Source: Lactiplantibacillus plajomi
GTDB taxonomy: Bacteria > Bacillota > Bacilli > Lactobacillales > Lactobacillaceae
DNA: 64,000 nucleotides
Assembly (NCBI RefSeq): GCF_005405405.1
Contig: NZ_BJDZ01000003.1
Location: forward strand, 1-64,000
Direction: 5' to 3'
Shown: in pieces, positions 1-8,318 of the stretch
Position numbering within the stretch: position 1 is the stretch's first letter
Layout: each line of letters opens with the position of its first letter
The notes under the pieces: generated by a model
What the model was told of the DNA's origin: nothing
Databases searched by the model: none
What the model saw: only the letters and a program-made list of their open reading frames with translations
Program-made: the position numbers and the translations under genes

Positions 1-30
1 TGCTCTTTTTTTATTTTCTATTATATCAAA

Positions 31-77
31 AGCAGGTCTGGAAAAATCCGAAGATTTTTCCAGACCTGCTTTGTTTT
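31..77 (+). terminator. Rho-independent terminator of a gene upstream of the window
   Basis: A near-perfect inverted repeat of about 19 bp (AGCAGGTCTGG / CCAGACCTGCT at its ends) is followed by TTTGTTTTT. It would end transcription of a plus-strand gene that lies before base 1. Confidence 0.8.
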
Positions 78-131
78 TAGAGACTTATGTCACAGCCTCT
101 TTTTAGTGCGTCCAGATAATAATAGTTGCAA

Positions 132-174
132 CGTGCACCCAAAGCCAGCCGACTTTGGGTGCATGCGCTTTTTA
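132..174 (+). terminator. Second hairpin terminator in tandem
   Basis: Inverted repeat TGCACCCAAAG / CTTTGGGTGCA with a short T run (CTTTTT) on the plus side. It follows the first terminator by about 60 bases and lies between the window edge and the minus-strand membrane-protein gene. Confidence 0.6.
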
Positions 175-206
175 ATAACTTGCTTGATTTTTCGATTTAA
201 ACCCGA

Positions 207-407
207 CTATTCTAGGCCGGTCGGTACTGGCGCAACCATGATCCAAACCAAGCCAATGATAATTGCAATCAAAGCCAAACCAGCAACCAACATAATTTGT
301 GGTTGCCGGCGTCGGATACCAACGATTCCAATAATAATCAGGACAACAATTAATAATAACATTACTCCCGCGAGTCCGATGTTCCCCACCCCAATACATT
401 CACTCAC
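207..407 (-). CDS. Small two-helix membrane protein, unknown function
   Basis: Up to 66 residues with two hydrophobic helices (about residues 13-31 and 38-59) separated by a positively charged loop (RRRQPQ). The loop should face the cytoplasm by the positive-inside rule. The start is uncertain: the annotated one is GTG with the SD-like AAGGTG too close to it, and internal GTG or ATG starts in the same frame would give a shorter form. I do not recognise a family. It stands alone between two plus-strand terminators and the end of nagB. Confidence 0.5.
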   Translation of the reverse strand: MSECIGVGNIGLAGVMLLLIVVLIIIGIVGIRRRQPQIMLVAGLALIAIIIGLVWIMVAPVPTGLE

Positions 408-500
408 CTTAGTCTAGCCGTTCGTCAGTACACAACGCAAGCGTTCTAACAACTATTTACCTTTTATTAGCAAATGACCGCACTTATTAGTTCAACAGAC

Positions 501-538
501 CAAAATACCCGGTGCCAGCAAAAGCGGCACCGGGTATC
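501..538 (-). terminator. nagB terminator
   Basis: Stem ATACCCGGTGCC / GGCACCGGGTAT followed on the minus strand by TTTTG, just downstream of the nagB stop codon. Confidence 0.85.
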
Positions 539-556
539 AACTTAACTTATCCTAAA

Positions 557-1270
557 TTAGTATTTTTTGCTTAACTTGCTTGCAGCCGCTTCGTCAATAA
601 TAACGGTAACGTCTGGGTGGTTTTGCAAAATACTTGCTGGGCAGTCAACCGTGTCTGGGCCTTCGATCATGCCCTTAACCGCGTCGGCCTTGTTGTCGCC
701 AAAGGCTTCCAACAATAAGTGCTTGCTCTTCATGATTGAAGCCAAGCCCATTGAGAAGGCTTGCTTAGGCACATCGTTTTCGCTAGCGAAGAACCGTGCG
801 TTGGCTTCGATCGTTGAAGGCGTTAAATCAACCACGTGAGTCGTCACGTCACGGGCCGTACCTGGTTCGTTAAAACCAATGTGACCGTTACGGCCAAGGC
901 CTAAGATTTGTAAGTCAATTGGGTTATCATCAATAATTTTGTCATAACGTTTTACTTCGGCTTCTGGGTCTGAAGCCAAACCGTCTGGCAAGTATGATTG
1001 CTTGAACGGCTTGTCGTTAAATAAGTTTGATTGCATGAAGTACTTGTAGCTTTGTTCGTTATCTGGTGCGATACCAACATATTCATCCAAGTTAATCGAC
1101 GTGCAGTTACTGAAGTCTAAGTCACTGTTAACAATTTCCTTATAAGTTGTAATAGGGGTTGAACCAGTTGCTAACCCAAACACCTTAGCACCGTTTGCTA
1201 AAGCATCCTTAAATACTTTGTATCCTTCTTTACCGCCGGCAGCTTGATCCTTTACTACAATAACTTTCAT
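557..1270 (-). CDS. nagB: Glucosamine-6-phosphate deaminase
   Basis: Cytosolic 237-residue enzyme that converts glucosamine 6-phosphate to fructose 6-phosphate plus ammonia, feeding amino sugars into glycolysis. Visible family motifs are the phosphate-binding [16 protein letters not shown] with the general-base Asp, and [15 protein letters not shown] with the active-site His and Glu. Length is typical of the short Gram-positive NagB. I start at the ATG at 1270, eight bases after AGGGAG, rather than at the upstream in-frame codon, which would add 12 residues unlike the family. It is monocistronic: an own terminator follows and two GntR-type operators lie upstream. Confidence 0.96.
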   Translation of the reverse strand: MKVIVVKDQAAGGKEGYKVFKDALANGAKVFGLATGSTPITTYKEIVNSDLDFSNCTSINLDEYVGIAPDNEQSYKYFMQSNLFNDKPFKQSYLPDGLASDPEAEVKRYDKIIDDNPIDLQILGLGRNGHIGFNEPGTARDVTTHVVDLTPSTIEANARFFASENDVPKQAFSMGLASIMKSKHLLLEAFGDNKADAVKGMIEGPDTVDCPASILQNHPDVTVIIDEAAASKLSKKY

Positions 1271-1290
1271 AATTAACTGACTCCCTCTTT

Positions 1291-1328
1291 GTTTGGTATA
1301 GTCCAATTGTATATTGGTCTAGACTAAA
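1291..1328 (-). promoter_or_regulatory. Two tandem GntR/NagR-type operators upstream of nagB
   Basis: Two imperfect palindromes, TTTGGTATAGTCCAA (1292-1306) and ATTGGTCTAGACTAA (1313-1327), sit 22-57 bases upstream of the nagB start. Both resemble the dre site of the GntR-family amino-sugar regulator NagR/YvoA (ATTGGTATAGA...). By analogy, binding would repress nagB until an amino-sugar phosphate is present. No nagR gene is in the window. Confidence 0.65.
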
Positions 1329-1344
1329 ATTCAAGGGGTTTGTT

Positions 1345-1581
1345 TCAAATAATTGATTTTAAATTTGGGACCGTTACCATTTGCCGGTTAATCAGGTTTA
1401 CTTCAACAACAAAAGAATTGTATTTTGAAATCATTTTGCCTATACTTAACTTGTTCGTAACTCCGTAGAGCGTGAGAAACTCTACGACTAGCCAAGGCCT
1501 GGAAAGCTTTTGGCTATTTTTTTGCCCATAAATTGTGAGCTGAATATCATAAATCTCTTTATTTCCAATAAGTTTTTCCAT
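1345..1581 (-). CDS. Doubtful 78-aa ORF, possibly a gene remnant
   Basis: AT-rich open frame with a plausible protein composition but no Shine-Dalgarno before its ATG. The frame stays open for four codons upstream of the ATG (reading LDDL) before a stop, so it may be the tail of a longer lost gene. It contains a short inverted repeat (CGTAGAG / CTCTACG, about 1464-1486). No family recognised. It lies between the nagB operators and the divergent greA promoter. Confidence 0.25.
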   Translation of the reverse strand: MEKLIGNKEIYDIQLTIYGQKNSQKLSRPWLVVEFLTLYGVTNKLSIGKMISKYNSFVVEVNLINRQMVTVPNLKSII

Positions 1582-1627
1582 TAAATCATCAAGTGTTCAC
1601 TGACCAAACTAACCCGTGAACCCCCCA

Positions 1628-1655
1628 TTGCATTTTTGCCAACGTGCGGTAAACT
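1628..1655 (+). promoter_or_regulatory. Predicted greA promoter
   Basis: TTGCAT (1628-1633), 16 bases, TAAACT (1650-1655), about 40 bases before the greA start codon. Sigma-A type by appearance. Confidence 0.5.
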
Positions 1656-1693
1656 ATTCCCAGAAAAATCTACACAGACGAGGTTTAACGACT

Positions 1694-2164
1694 ATGGAAC
1701 CAACTTTTAATAAAATGACCCCCGCGGGTTACCACGCCATCGAACGGGAAATCGAAGCGCTCAAGCAGGACCGGCCACACCGCATCAAGGTTCTCGCCGC
1801 CGCAGCCGCTTTGGGTGACCGCTCGGAAAATGCCGAATACACGAACGCCAAGCGTGACTTGGGCCGCTTAGAGAGCCGCTTACGGTTCTTAAATAAGCAG
1901 CTCCAATACGCCCAGGTCGTCCATCCGGCCGATAATGATCAGTTAGACATCGGCAAGTTCGTCACCGTCGAATTCATGGACGACCACGACCACTTAACGT
2001 ACCAGTTAGTGGGCAAACAGGAAGCCAACCTTGACGAAAACAAAATTTCCTTTACGTCACCCATCGGCAAAGCACTGGCCGGCCACCGGGTCAACGACGT
2101 GGTGACGGTTGCCGCCCCGAACGGTGATTATCAGGTTAAAATTACGGCGATTAAACGCGACTAA
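1694..2164 (+). CDS. greA: Transcription elongation factor GreA
   Basis: 156 residues, the usual GreA length. The N-terminal coiled coil (about 10-75) carries the acidic tip LGDRSENAEY that enters the RNA polymerase secondary channel and stimulates cleavage of backtracked RNA. The C-terminal FKBP-like domain begins near VTVEFMDD and ends with the family pattern SPIGKALAGHRVNDVVTVAAPNG, shown here only in part: SPIGKALAGH. The start is the ATG preceded by GAGG; an upstream in-frame ATG would add 26 non-family residues. Lactobacilli often have two greA genes, and this may be the second one. Confidence 0.95.
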   Translation: MEPTFNKMTPAGYHAIEREIEALKQDRPHRIKVLAAAAALGDRSENAEYTNAKRDLGRLESRLRFLNKQLQYAQVVHPADNDQLDIGKFVTVEFMDDHDHLTYQLVGKQEANLDENKISFTSPIGKALAGHRVNDVVTVAAPNGDYQVKITAIKRD

Positions 2165-2167
2165 CGC

Positions 2168-2200
2168 AAAAAAAACGGGTGCCACTTTTGGCACCCGTTT
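2168..2200. terminator. Bidirectional terminator after greA
   Basis: Hairpin ACGGGTGCC / GGCACCCGT. The T run is longest on the minus strand (eight T), so it can serve the converging aldo/keto reductase gene as well as greA. Confidence 0.75.
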
Positions 2201-2216
2201 CGTTGCTTATCTGGAA

Positions 2217-2254
2217 ATCGAAGTCGTCACTTTTGTTGCGACTTCGATTTTTTT
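2217..2254 (+). terminator. Second terminator between greA and the convergent gene
   Basis: Stem ATCGAAGTCG / CGACTTCGAT followed by TTTTTTT on the plus strand. Confidence 0.75.
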
Positions 2255-2290
2255 GTTTCGTTCAAAAATGACAATCCGAACTAGTTGCGG

Positions 2291-3124
2291 CTAAAATTCT
2301 TGGTAAACGGCCGGATCCTGATTTTTCAGCCGGCCATCCGCCGTACTGAGGCCGTTGATCGTTGCCATGTCTGATTCAGCAATCTCGAAGTCGAAAATAT
2401 CAAGGTTCCCCGCCTGCCGACTCGGCGTGGACGACTTCGGAATTGGCAAAGTCCCCAGTTGAACTTCCCACCGCAAAATCAATTGACCCACGTTTTTACG
2501 ATACTTCGCGGCAATCGTTTGTAACGTTGGGTTTTGTAACATCTCACTAGCACGACCGATTGGGCTCCAATCCTGCGTTAGAATACCATGTGCCTTGTCA
2601 TAAGTACGCTGAGCTTGTTGGTTAAAATACGGGTGTAGTTCAACCTGATTGATGACCGGTAGCACGCCGGTTTCCTTTTCCAAGCGGTCCAGGTGTTCCG
2701 GCAAGAAGTTTGAAACCCCGATCGAACGGATCAAGCCCAATTCTTGTGCATCGATCAACGCCTGCCAAGCTTCCACGTAGTGATCCTCTTTCGGGTTCGG
2801 CCAGTGGATCAGATACAAGTCGTAGTAATCTAACCCGGCCCGGTAGAGGGATTCCTGAATCGTGGCAATCGCTTCTTCGTAAGTATGGTGCCGACCTGGT
2901 AGCTTAGACGAAATCAGTAGTTCGGAACGCGGAACCGATGAACGCCGGACCGCTTCACCGACCGCCCCTTCGTTTTCATAATTAAACGCCGTGTCTAGTA
3001 ACCGGTAACCACGGTCAATCGCTGAATCGATCACTTGGACCCCGTGAGCCCCGTTCAACTTATAAGTCCCAAAACCAACCTTGGGAACGGTTAAGCCGTC
3101 CCGTAACGTGTATGTTTCCACCAT
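2291..3124 (-). CDS. Aldo/keto reductase (2,5-diketogluconate reductase-like)
   Basis: 277-residue cytosolic NADPH-dependent TIM-barrel oxidoreductase of the AKR5-like class. The catalytic tetrad is readable: Asp and Tyr in LLDTAFNYENE, Lys in ISSKLPG, His in YLIHWPNP. The NADPH phosphate-binding stretch is IPKSSTPSRQAGN. The physiological substrate cannot be told from sequence; small aldehydes or ketones are likely. An SD (AGGAGG) sits at good distance before ATG 3124. It lies 21 bases downstream of the glutathione peroxidase gene on the same strand, so the two are probably co-transcribed as a carbonyl/peroxide detoxification pair. Confidence 0.9.
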   Translation of the reverse strand: MVETYTLRDGLTVPKVGFGTYKLNGAHGVQVIDSAIDRGYRLLDTAFNYENEGAVGEAVRRSSVPRSELLISSKLPGRHHTYEEAIATIQESLYRAGLDYYDLYLIHWPNPKEDHYVEAWQALIDAQELGLIRSIGVSNFLPEHLDRLEKETGVLPVINQVELHPYFNQQAQRTYDKAHGILTQDWSPIGRASEMLQNPTLQTIAAKYRKNVGQLILRWEVQLGTLPIPKSSTPSRQAGNLDIFDFEIAESDMATINGLSTADGRLKNQDPAVYQEF

Positions 3125-3145
3125 GAAAAAACCTCCTAAAATATT

Positions 3146-3622
3146 TTAACGATCCGCCAGTGCGTCGCGGATTTCGGTTTCAAACGCCACCGGCCGGGTC
3201 GTCGGCGCAAAACGGTTCAGAACTTGGCCATCGCGCCCAATCAAAAACTTCGTAAAGTTCCACTTGATCCGCCCGTGACCGGCCGTTTGCTTGAGGTACG
3301 TAAATAGCTGGTCGGCGCCGTCACCATTGACCAACACCCGCTTAGTCATCGGGAACGTCACCCCGTAGTGCCGCTGACAATAGTCCTGCGTGGCCGTATC
3401 ATCCGCCTTTTCCTGGTGAAACTGGTTTGAAGGCAGGCCGATAATCACCAGCCCCTCCTCCCGATACTTTTGGTACAACGTCTCGAGCCCCTTAAATTGG
3501 GGTGCGAGGCCACAATTACTAGCAGTGTTCACAACCAATAGGACCTTGCCGCGATAATCCGCTAAATCCAAAGTCGCACCGCTCATTTCCGTTTCCTTAA
3601 AGTCATAAATCGACGTGGTCAT
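3146..3622 (-). CDS. Glutathione/thioredoxin peroxidase family protein
   Basis: 158 residues, typical for bacterial GPx homologues that reduce hydroperoxides, usually with thioredoxin as donor. The peroxidatic Cys is in NTASNCGLAPQ (about residue 37), where most homologues read NVASKCGxTPQ. The Gln of the catalytic tetrad is in GLPSNQFHQE and the Trp/Asn pair in KWNFTKF. The usual G(Q)EPG after the Gln motif is changed. Start ATG with GGAGGGG upstream. First gene of a likely two-gene operon with the aldo/keto reductase. Confidence 0.92.
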   Translation of the reverse strand: MTTSIYDFKETEMSGATLDLADYRGKVLLVVNTASNCGLAPQFKGLETLYQKYREEGLVIIGLPSNQFHQEKADDTATQDYCQRHYGVTFPMTKRVLVNGDGADQLFTYLKQTAGHGRIKWNFTKFLIGRDGQVLNRFAPTTRPVAFETEIRDALADR

Positions 3623-3731
3623 TAACGACCCCTCCTAACAAACGTACTGGTCTTTGATTAATTTACTATCTTAAGTTAACCACAAAATCGTGATTTTCTA
3701 ATGAAGTTTGCTCCCGTTTTCAAAGTTATTG

Positions 3732-3761
3732 TTTGCGCTTCCTAAAAAAATCCGGTACACT
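3732..3761 (+). promoter_or_regulatory. Possible promoter of the thiamine-transport operon
   Basis: TTGCGC (3732-3737) and TACACT (3756-3761) are separated by 18 bases and lie just before the TPP riboswitch. The -35 box is weak. Confidence 0.4.
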
Positions 3762-3776
3762 AATTTTATCATCCAC

Positions 3777-3862
3777 AATAGCAACTGGGGTGCCAACTAC
3801 GGCTGAGATAATACCCATTGAACCTGAATCTGGATAATGCCAGCGCAGGAAGCAATGCTTTA
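3777..3862 (+). ncRNA. TPP riboswitch (thi box)
   Basis: The conserved blocks of the thiamine pyrophosphate aptamer are all present in order: CTGGGGTGCC, GGCTGAGATAATACCC, GAACCTGAATCTGGATAATG, CCAGCGCAGGAAGC. It precedes an intrinsic terminator and the ykoEDC genes. By analogy with other thi boxes, TPP binding should favour the terminator and shut off uptake when thiamine is plentiful. Confidence 0.95.
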
Positions 3863-3891
3863 TTTTGGGGAACCATCAAAGATGACTTAGC

Positions 3892-3923
3892 CGCCTACCG
3901 CCTTTTCGTGGTAGGCGTTTTTT
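3892..3923 (+). terminator. Regulatory terminator of the TPP riboswitch
   Basis: CGCCTACC / GGTAGGCG stem with TTTTTT directly after it, 50 bases before the ykoE start. This is the expression platform of the riboswitch. Confidence 0.85.
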
Positions 3924-3972
3924 GCGTCTAACGGGAGCACTGTGGGTGAAAAATATTTAGGGGGTTTTACTC

Positions 3973-4560
3973 GTGAAGTGGGTAAAAGATTGGTATTTAA
4001 GTGACATTATTTTGTTAGCATTAATTGGTGTTTTCTTTGGGATTATTTTCTTGGGGACGAACTACGTCTACGATATTTTAACCGCCGTGTTCGCACCGCT
4101 CGGCCTGAGCCAAATTCCAAATGAAATTTTACTCGGTCTCTGGTGCATGCCCGGAATGATTGCCGGCTACATGTTACGGATCAAGGGCGCTTCGGTCCTC
4201 GGTGAATTCCTAGCATCGGTCGTTGAAATGCTATTCGGGGGCCAATGGGGTGCTTCCACAATGATTTCTGGCGTCGTTCAGGGGGTCGGTTCCGAACTCG
4301 GATTCACGCTGACCCGCTATAAGCACTACGACTGGCTCGGGCTAGCCGCAACCACCGCCACGACCACCATTGTGACCTTTGGCTGGGACTTAGCCCGCAA
4401 CGGGTACGCTAAATTGCAACTGTGGTTACTGCTATTATTCTTCGTCGTGCGTTTCTGCTCAATGTTTGCCTTCGGGGGCTTACTGACCCGGGCCATCACC
4501 AGCTTACTAACGCGTAGCCACGTGCTCAAGTCAACCCATACTAACACGAACGTGAACTAA
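3973..4560 (+). CDS. ykoE: Thiamine-precursor ECF transporter substrate component YkoE
   Basis: 195-residue polytopic membrane protein with five to six hydrophobic helices. It matches the YkoE family (residues such as NEILLGLWCMPGMIAGY and EMLFGGQWGAS), the substrate-binding component of the dedicated YkoEDC importer for hydroxymethylpyrimidine or thiamine. The start is GTG at 3973 with the SD TTAGGGGG. It is the first gene behind the TPP riboswitch and is followed by the ATPase (18 bases) and the EcfT-like permease, so all three parts of the transporter are encoded together. Confidence 0.92.
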   Translation: MKWVKDWYLSDIILLALIGVFFGIIFLGTNYVYDILTAVFAPLGLSQIPNEILLGLWCMPGMIAGYMLRIKGASVLGEFLASVVEMLFGGQWGASTMISGVVQGVGSELGFTLTRYKHYDWLGLAATTATTTIVTFGWDLARNGYAKLQLWLLLLFFVVRFCSMFAFGGLLTRAITSLLTRSHVLKSTHTNTNVN

Positions 4561-4578
4561 TTTCGGAGGTCCTTTTTC

Positions 4579-6000
4579 ATGGCGTCAATTGCGCTTAAAC
4601 ACTTATCTTATCAATATGAAACGGCGCAAACGCCCATTTTCGACCGCGTGGTCACTGAATTTCCCGCGCACCAATTCACCCTGTTGACCGGGCCGTCCGG
4701 GACGGGAAAATCAACGCTTTTGCAACTAATGGCCGGGTTATTACCGTTACCTAAAAATAGTGGCACGATTAGCTACGACCACGTCGCGCTCAGCAGCCTA
4801 CCAGTCGGTACCCGTTCAAAACGGGTCGCGATGATGTTCCAAAATCCAAACCAACAATTCGCGATGGACACCGTGGAACACGAACTGGTCTTTGCTTTAG
4901 AAAACCAGCAAATCGCGGCTGTCGAAATCGAAGACCGCATAATCCAAGCACTAACGTTTGTCGGTATTCAAAAACTCCAACACCGCCAACTCAACCACCT
5001 GTCGGGTGGCGAAAAGCAGAAGGTGGCCCTAGCCGTCATCGTGGCCATGGACAGCGACGTCATTTTACTCGACGAACCGTTTGCCAGTGTTGATCCTCAG
5101 GCGCGTCAAAGTTTAATCGACCGCTTAGTGGAACTACGCGACCAGTACGGTAAAACCATTATTTTAGCCGATCACGATTATGCCGGTTACGATGCGGTCG
5201 TTGACCACGTCGTCCAAATTACCCGTGACCACCAACTAAGGCGCTTACCAAAAACGCAGTGGGCCCAATTTTTTGCGGCTTTCCGACCGCAGTCACTGCC
5301 GAGTTGGCCGGCACCCGCTCCTGAACCAACGCCGCTTTTTCAGCTCGATCAAGTCGCATTAACTCAGGGCAATCACCAACTACTCGTGCCAACCACGTTG
5401 CAACTGCACGCCCACCGAAACACCCTCATTACGGGTGCGAATGGCACGGGGAAATCAACACTTTTTGAAGCGCTGGTCCGGTTAACGACTTATCAGGGAG
5501 CCATTCGATATCAGGGGAAGGATATTCAAAAGAGCCGCCGGAAACGCTACGCCCGCCACGTCGCCCTGCTTTTTCAGGACGCCGAAGCCCAGTTCTTTAA
5601 CATCACCGTGGCGGAAGAACTCGCCCAAAGCCAAAAATACGCTTATGGCGACTACTTCACCCCCGCTAAAATTAATGATGCGCTGACCCAGCTGAACCTC
5701 GCCGGCCGGGATGACCAGGTGATTTACACCCTTAGCGAGGGCCAAAAGAAGAAATTACAAATCTTATTGATGCTGATCATGCAATCACCGGTCCTACTAA
5801 TGGACGAACCGCTTAAGGGACTCGATTTAAAATCGATCAACGCCCTGGTAACGCTCCTTAAAACGACACTGGCCGCCACTCAGCAAACCTTGATCATTAT
5901 TAGTCACCAATTAACGGGGCTGACCCCCTTAATCGACTATCACCTGCGGCTGGCCAACCACCAGTTACAGTACATTGGGGGACCAACCAATGAATCCTAG
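4579..6000 (+). CDS. ykoD: Duplicated ABC ATPase YkoD of the thiamine-precursor transporter
   Basis: 473 residues holding two complete nucleotide-binding domains in one chain. The first has Walker A GPSGTGKST, signature LSGGEKQK and Walker B VILLDEP. The second has Walker A GANGTGKST, signature LSEGQKKK and Walker B VLLMDEP. Fused ATPases of this type energise ECF/YkoEDC importers. SD GGAGG before ATG 4579. The 3' end overlaps ykoC by 11 bases, so translation is probably coupled. Confidence 0.93.
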   Translation: MASIALKHLSYQYETAQTPIFDRVVTEFPAHQFTLLTGPSGTGKSTLLQLMAGLLPLPKNSGTISYDHVALSSLPVGTRSKRVAMMFQNPNQQFAMDTVEHELVFALENQQIAAVEIEDRIIQALTFVGIQKLQHRQLNHLSGGEKQKVALAVIVAMDSDVILLDEPFASVDPQARQSLIDRLVELRDQYGKTIILADHDYAGYDAVVDHVVQITRDHQLRRLPKTQWAQFFAAFRPQSLPSWPAPAPEPTPLFQLDQVALTQGNHQLLVPTTLQLHAHRNTLITGANGTGKSTLFEALVRLTTYQGAIRYQGKDIQKSRRKRYARHVALLFQDAEAQFFNITVAEELAQSQKYAYGDYFTPAKINDALTQLNLAGRDDQVIYTLSEGQKKKLQILLMLIMQSPVLLMDEPLKGLDLKSINALVTLLKTTLAATQQTLIIISHQLTGLTPLIDYHLRLANHQLQYIGGPTNES

Positions 6001-6649
6001 TTTTAAAATCTTATTCGTGCTGATTATCGCCCTCGAGATTTCTTTCACCTCGATCGTCAGCCTGAACGTGGCGTTAATCGTGCTCGCCATCATTTATCTA
6101 CTTGCGCACCGGGTACCGATTAAAACCTTAGCGTGGTTGCTGATTGTGCCGCTAATTCCAGCAATTGGCCTTTGGAGCACCCAGTACATCAACGGCACGG
6201 GGAACAACGACCTGTTTGCTTGGGTCCTCTTCACCCGGATCTACGCCTTCGTCTTCACCGGCGCCGCCTTCACACTAACGACTGACGTTTTGGCCTTAGC
6301 CGACTCGCTAGAACAAAACTGCCACCTACCGGCCAAATTCGCGTACGGGGTCCTGGCCGCTTATAACTTGGCACCACGGATCAAACACGAGGTGCAGGTC
6401 ATCCGCGCCGCCGGCTTAATGCGCGGACAGACGCTATCCTTCTGGTCGCCACAACTTTACTTCAAAGCCATTTTAATTTCAATCAACTGGTCACAGAACC
6501 TGGCACAAGCCATGACGTCGCACGGTTTCGTGGAAGACGCGCCGCGCACCCATTTCCGAATAGTGCGGGTCCACACCAAGGACTGGCTATTACTAATTGG
6601 TGGCATTCTTTTATTACAAGTCGGGATTTTCTTAGTCCCGTGGCGTTAA
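5990..6649 (+). CDS. ykoC: EcfT-type transmembrane component YkoC
   Basis: 219-residue membrane protein with about five helices. Two charged cytoplasmic segments (AAGLMRGQTLSFW and the region around MTSHGFVEDA) correspond to the coupling helices with which EcfT proteins contact the ATPases. The start is the ATG at 5990 with GGGGG upstream; the open frame extends five codons further upstream. Last gene of ykoEDC, followed by a strong terminator. Confidence 0.9.
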   Translation: MNPSFKILFVLIIALEISFTSIVSLNVALIVLAIIYLLAHRVPIKTLAWLLIVPLIPAIGLWSTQYINGTGNNDLFAWVLFTRIYAFVFTGAAFTLTTDVLALADSLEQNCHLPAKFAYGVLAAYNLAPRIKHEVQVIRAAGLMRGQTLSFWSPQLYFKAILISINWSQNLAQAMTSHGFVEDAPRTHFRIVRVHTKDWLLLIGGILLLQVGIFLVPWR

Positions 6650-6652
6650 CCT

Positions 6653-6703
6653 AAAAGCGGTGCCCCCCGTCCTTCAACTCGGACGGGGGGTACCGCTTTT
6701 TAG
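6653..6703. terminator. Bidirectional terminator between ykoC and the ABC-F gene
   Basis: Long perfect stem AAAAGCGGTGCCCCCCGTCC with its complement, flanked by A on one side and T on the other, located between two converging genes. Confidence 0.9.
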
Positions 6704-6705
6704 CA

Positions 6706-8226
6706 TTATTTTTTTGCCGCATCAATTTGGCGTTTCAAAGCCTGTAAGTCAGCAGACTGGGCGTTAGGATCCTGCACCAACTGGTCATACTTAAATTGCA
6801 ATAGTGCGAGGTCCGCCGTTGCAGCTTTTGCCGGCATTGCCCGGGTTGCGGGGTTCGTAATTTGCCGGTCTTTGATCACCAGTGTTTGATTCGTGACGGC
6901 TTGCCGAAACGACGCGTCGTGCGACACAAATAGCACCGTTCCCGGATAAGCTTTGAGGTAGGCCGCCAGCGCGTCCAACGCGTCCACGTCTAAATAGTTA
7001 GTCGGTTCATCCAGCATTAAGACGTTATAATGCCCTACTAAAATTCGGACTAATTGCAGCTTAACCAGCTCACCACCACTGAGTTCAGCGACCAGTTGAT
7101 CGTAAAACCGTGCGGGCAGGCCCAGCGCACCCATGACGTTCCGCAGGGTTTGGTCGGGTAACTGGCTAGCTTGCCGCACCGTTTGCCAAACACGGCGTTG
7201 TTGGTCTAAAACCGTCATGTCCTGATTAAAAACGCCGACCTTGGCGCCGGGAGCTAACGACAGTCCGGACGTCTGACCAGCCATGATTGCCCGTAACAGG
7301 GTGGTTTTACCACTCCCGTTAGCACCGGTAATGGCCACCCGACTACCGGGTTGAATCGTAAACGTGCCGTCGCGAAAAATGAGCTGACCGTGTGCCCGTA
7401 ACGTGACGTGCAGTGCCGTCACCACGTTTTTACCCGTAAACGCCGGAAAATCCGTTGCTACCAGCTTAAACCCAGCCGTGGTAAACGGCTTGGCAACGGT
7501 AGCTTCCCGCTGACCGCGCTTGACCAACGCCTTCGCCCCGCGGTCCATTTTAGCCGCGGTGGTTTCGCGGAGCGTCCGTGAGTTACTCCGTTCCGCCGGG
7601 GTCATCCGGCGACTGCCCTTACGAATGCGATTAGCCTTTTCGTGGCGGGCTTGAACCGCTACTTGCAACTCCCGCTGGTGCTTCACTTGTTGCCGGTAGG
7701 CCGTGGTCTGGGTCGCGTAGTCGCGTTGGCGCACCTCATGATAGGCCGTATAGTTGCCCGGGTAAGCGTGGAATTGTTGTTGATCGACCGCCCAAATGGT
7801 GGTGGCCACCGCGTCTAATAATTGCCGGTCGTGTGAGATCAACAGTAATAGGCCGTGGTAACGGCGCAGTTGTTGCGCGAGCCACTGCTGGTACGCTTCA
7901 TCTAAGTTAGAAGACGGCTCATCTAAAATCAAAATTGCGGGTCGTTGACTTAGTGCGGTTCGAATGCGCGCCAACATTGCTTGACCACCACTCTGATCGA
8001 TTGTCGGCGCGATTTGTGGGACGTACACGACCGCCGCGTCAGCAATCAGTTGACCACTAAAATCCGGGTCGGTTCCCGCTATCATGTGGGCTAGCGTTGA
8101 TTTACCAGCCCCGTTACGACCGACAATACCAACCCGCGCACCGCTCGTGGCCGTTAAGCGGTCGATTTTAAACAGTAACCGACCGGCCACCAATTTTTCA
8201 ATTGCTTGTAAAGTTAATTCTGCCAT
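6706..8226 (-). CDS. ABC-F family ATPase, likely ribosome protection or translation factor
   Basis: 506 residues, two ABC domains in one chain and no membrane segment. Domain 1: Walker A GRNGAGKST, signature QSGGQ, Walker B ILILDEPSSNLD. Domain 2: Walker A GANGSGKTT, signature LSGGE, Walker B VLMLDEPTNYLD. A basic interdomain linker (about 170-240) is the part that reaches the peptidyl-transferase centre in ABC-F proteins. The first domain is shortened between Walker A and signature, as in Msr/Vga/Lsa-type resistance proteins. The substrate antibiotic, if any, cannot be told. An attenuator-like leader with a tiny upstream ORF precedes it, which favours antibiotic-induced expression. Confidence 0.9.
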   Translation of the reverse strand: MAELTLQAIEKLVAGRLLFKIDRLTATSGARVGIVGRNGAGKSTLAHMIAGTDPDFSGQLIADAAVVYVPQIAPTIDQSGGQAMLARIRTALSQRPAILILDEPSSNLDEAYQQWLAQQLRRYHGLLLLISHDRQLLDAVATTIWAVDQQQFHAYPGNYTAYHEVRQRDYATQTTAYRQQVKHQRELQVAVQARHEKANRIRKGSRRMTPAERSNSRTLRETTAAKMDRGAKALVKRGQREATVAKPFTTAGFKLVATDFPAFTGKNVVTALHVTLRAHGQLIFRDGTFTIQPGSRVAITGANGSGKTTLLRAIMAGQTSGLSLAPGAKVGVFNQDMTVLDQQRRVWQTVRQASQLPDQTLRNVMGALGLPARFYDQLVAELSGGELVKLQLVRILVGHYNVLMLDEPTNYLDVDALDALAAYLKAYPGTVLFVSHDASFRQAVTNQTLVIKDRQITNPATRAMPAKAATADLALLQFKYDQLVQDPNAQSADLQALKRQIDAAKK

Positions 8227-8271
8227 GCTTGATTCCCCCTTATGGGACTTTCAGCATGCTGCTTGAAGCAC

Positions 8272-8300
8272 AAAAAAAGCGTTCTCGATTCGAGAGCGTT
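8272..8300 (-). terminator. Attenuator terminator in the ABC-F leader
   Basis: On the minus strand AACGCTCTCG / CGAGAACGC forms a hairpin followed by seven T, 45 bases upstream of the ABC-F start codon. No gene ends here, so it can only act on the transcript that leads into the ABC-F gene. Confidence 0.8.
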
Positions 8301-8318
8301 GGTTTGGATTCCCAACCA

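Noticed and set aside
172-399. 75-aa frame overlapping the first small membrane-protein gene
   Set aside because: Same strand, other frame; composition rich in Trp and Cys without a hydrophobic plan, so the 66-aa frame is preferred.
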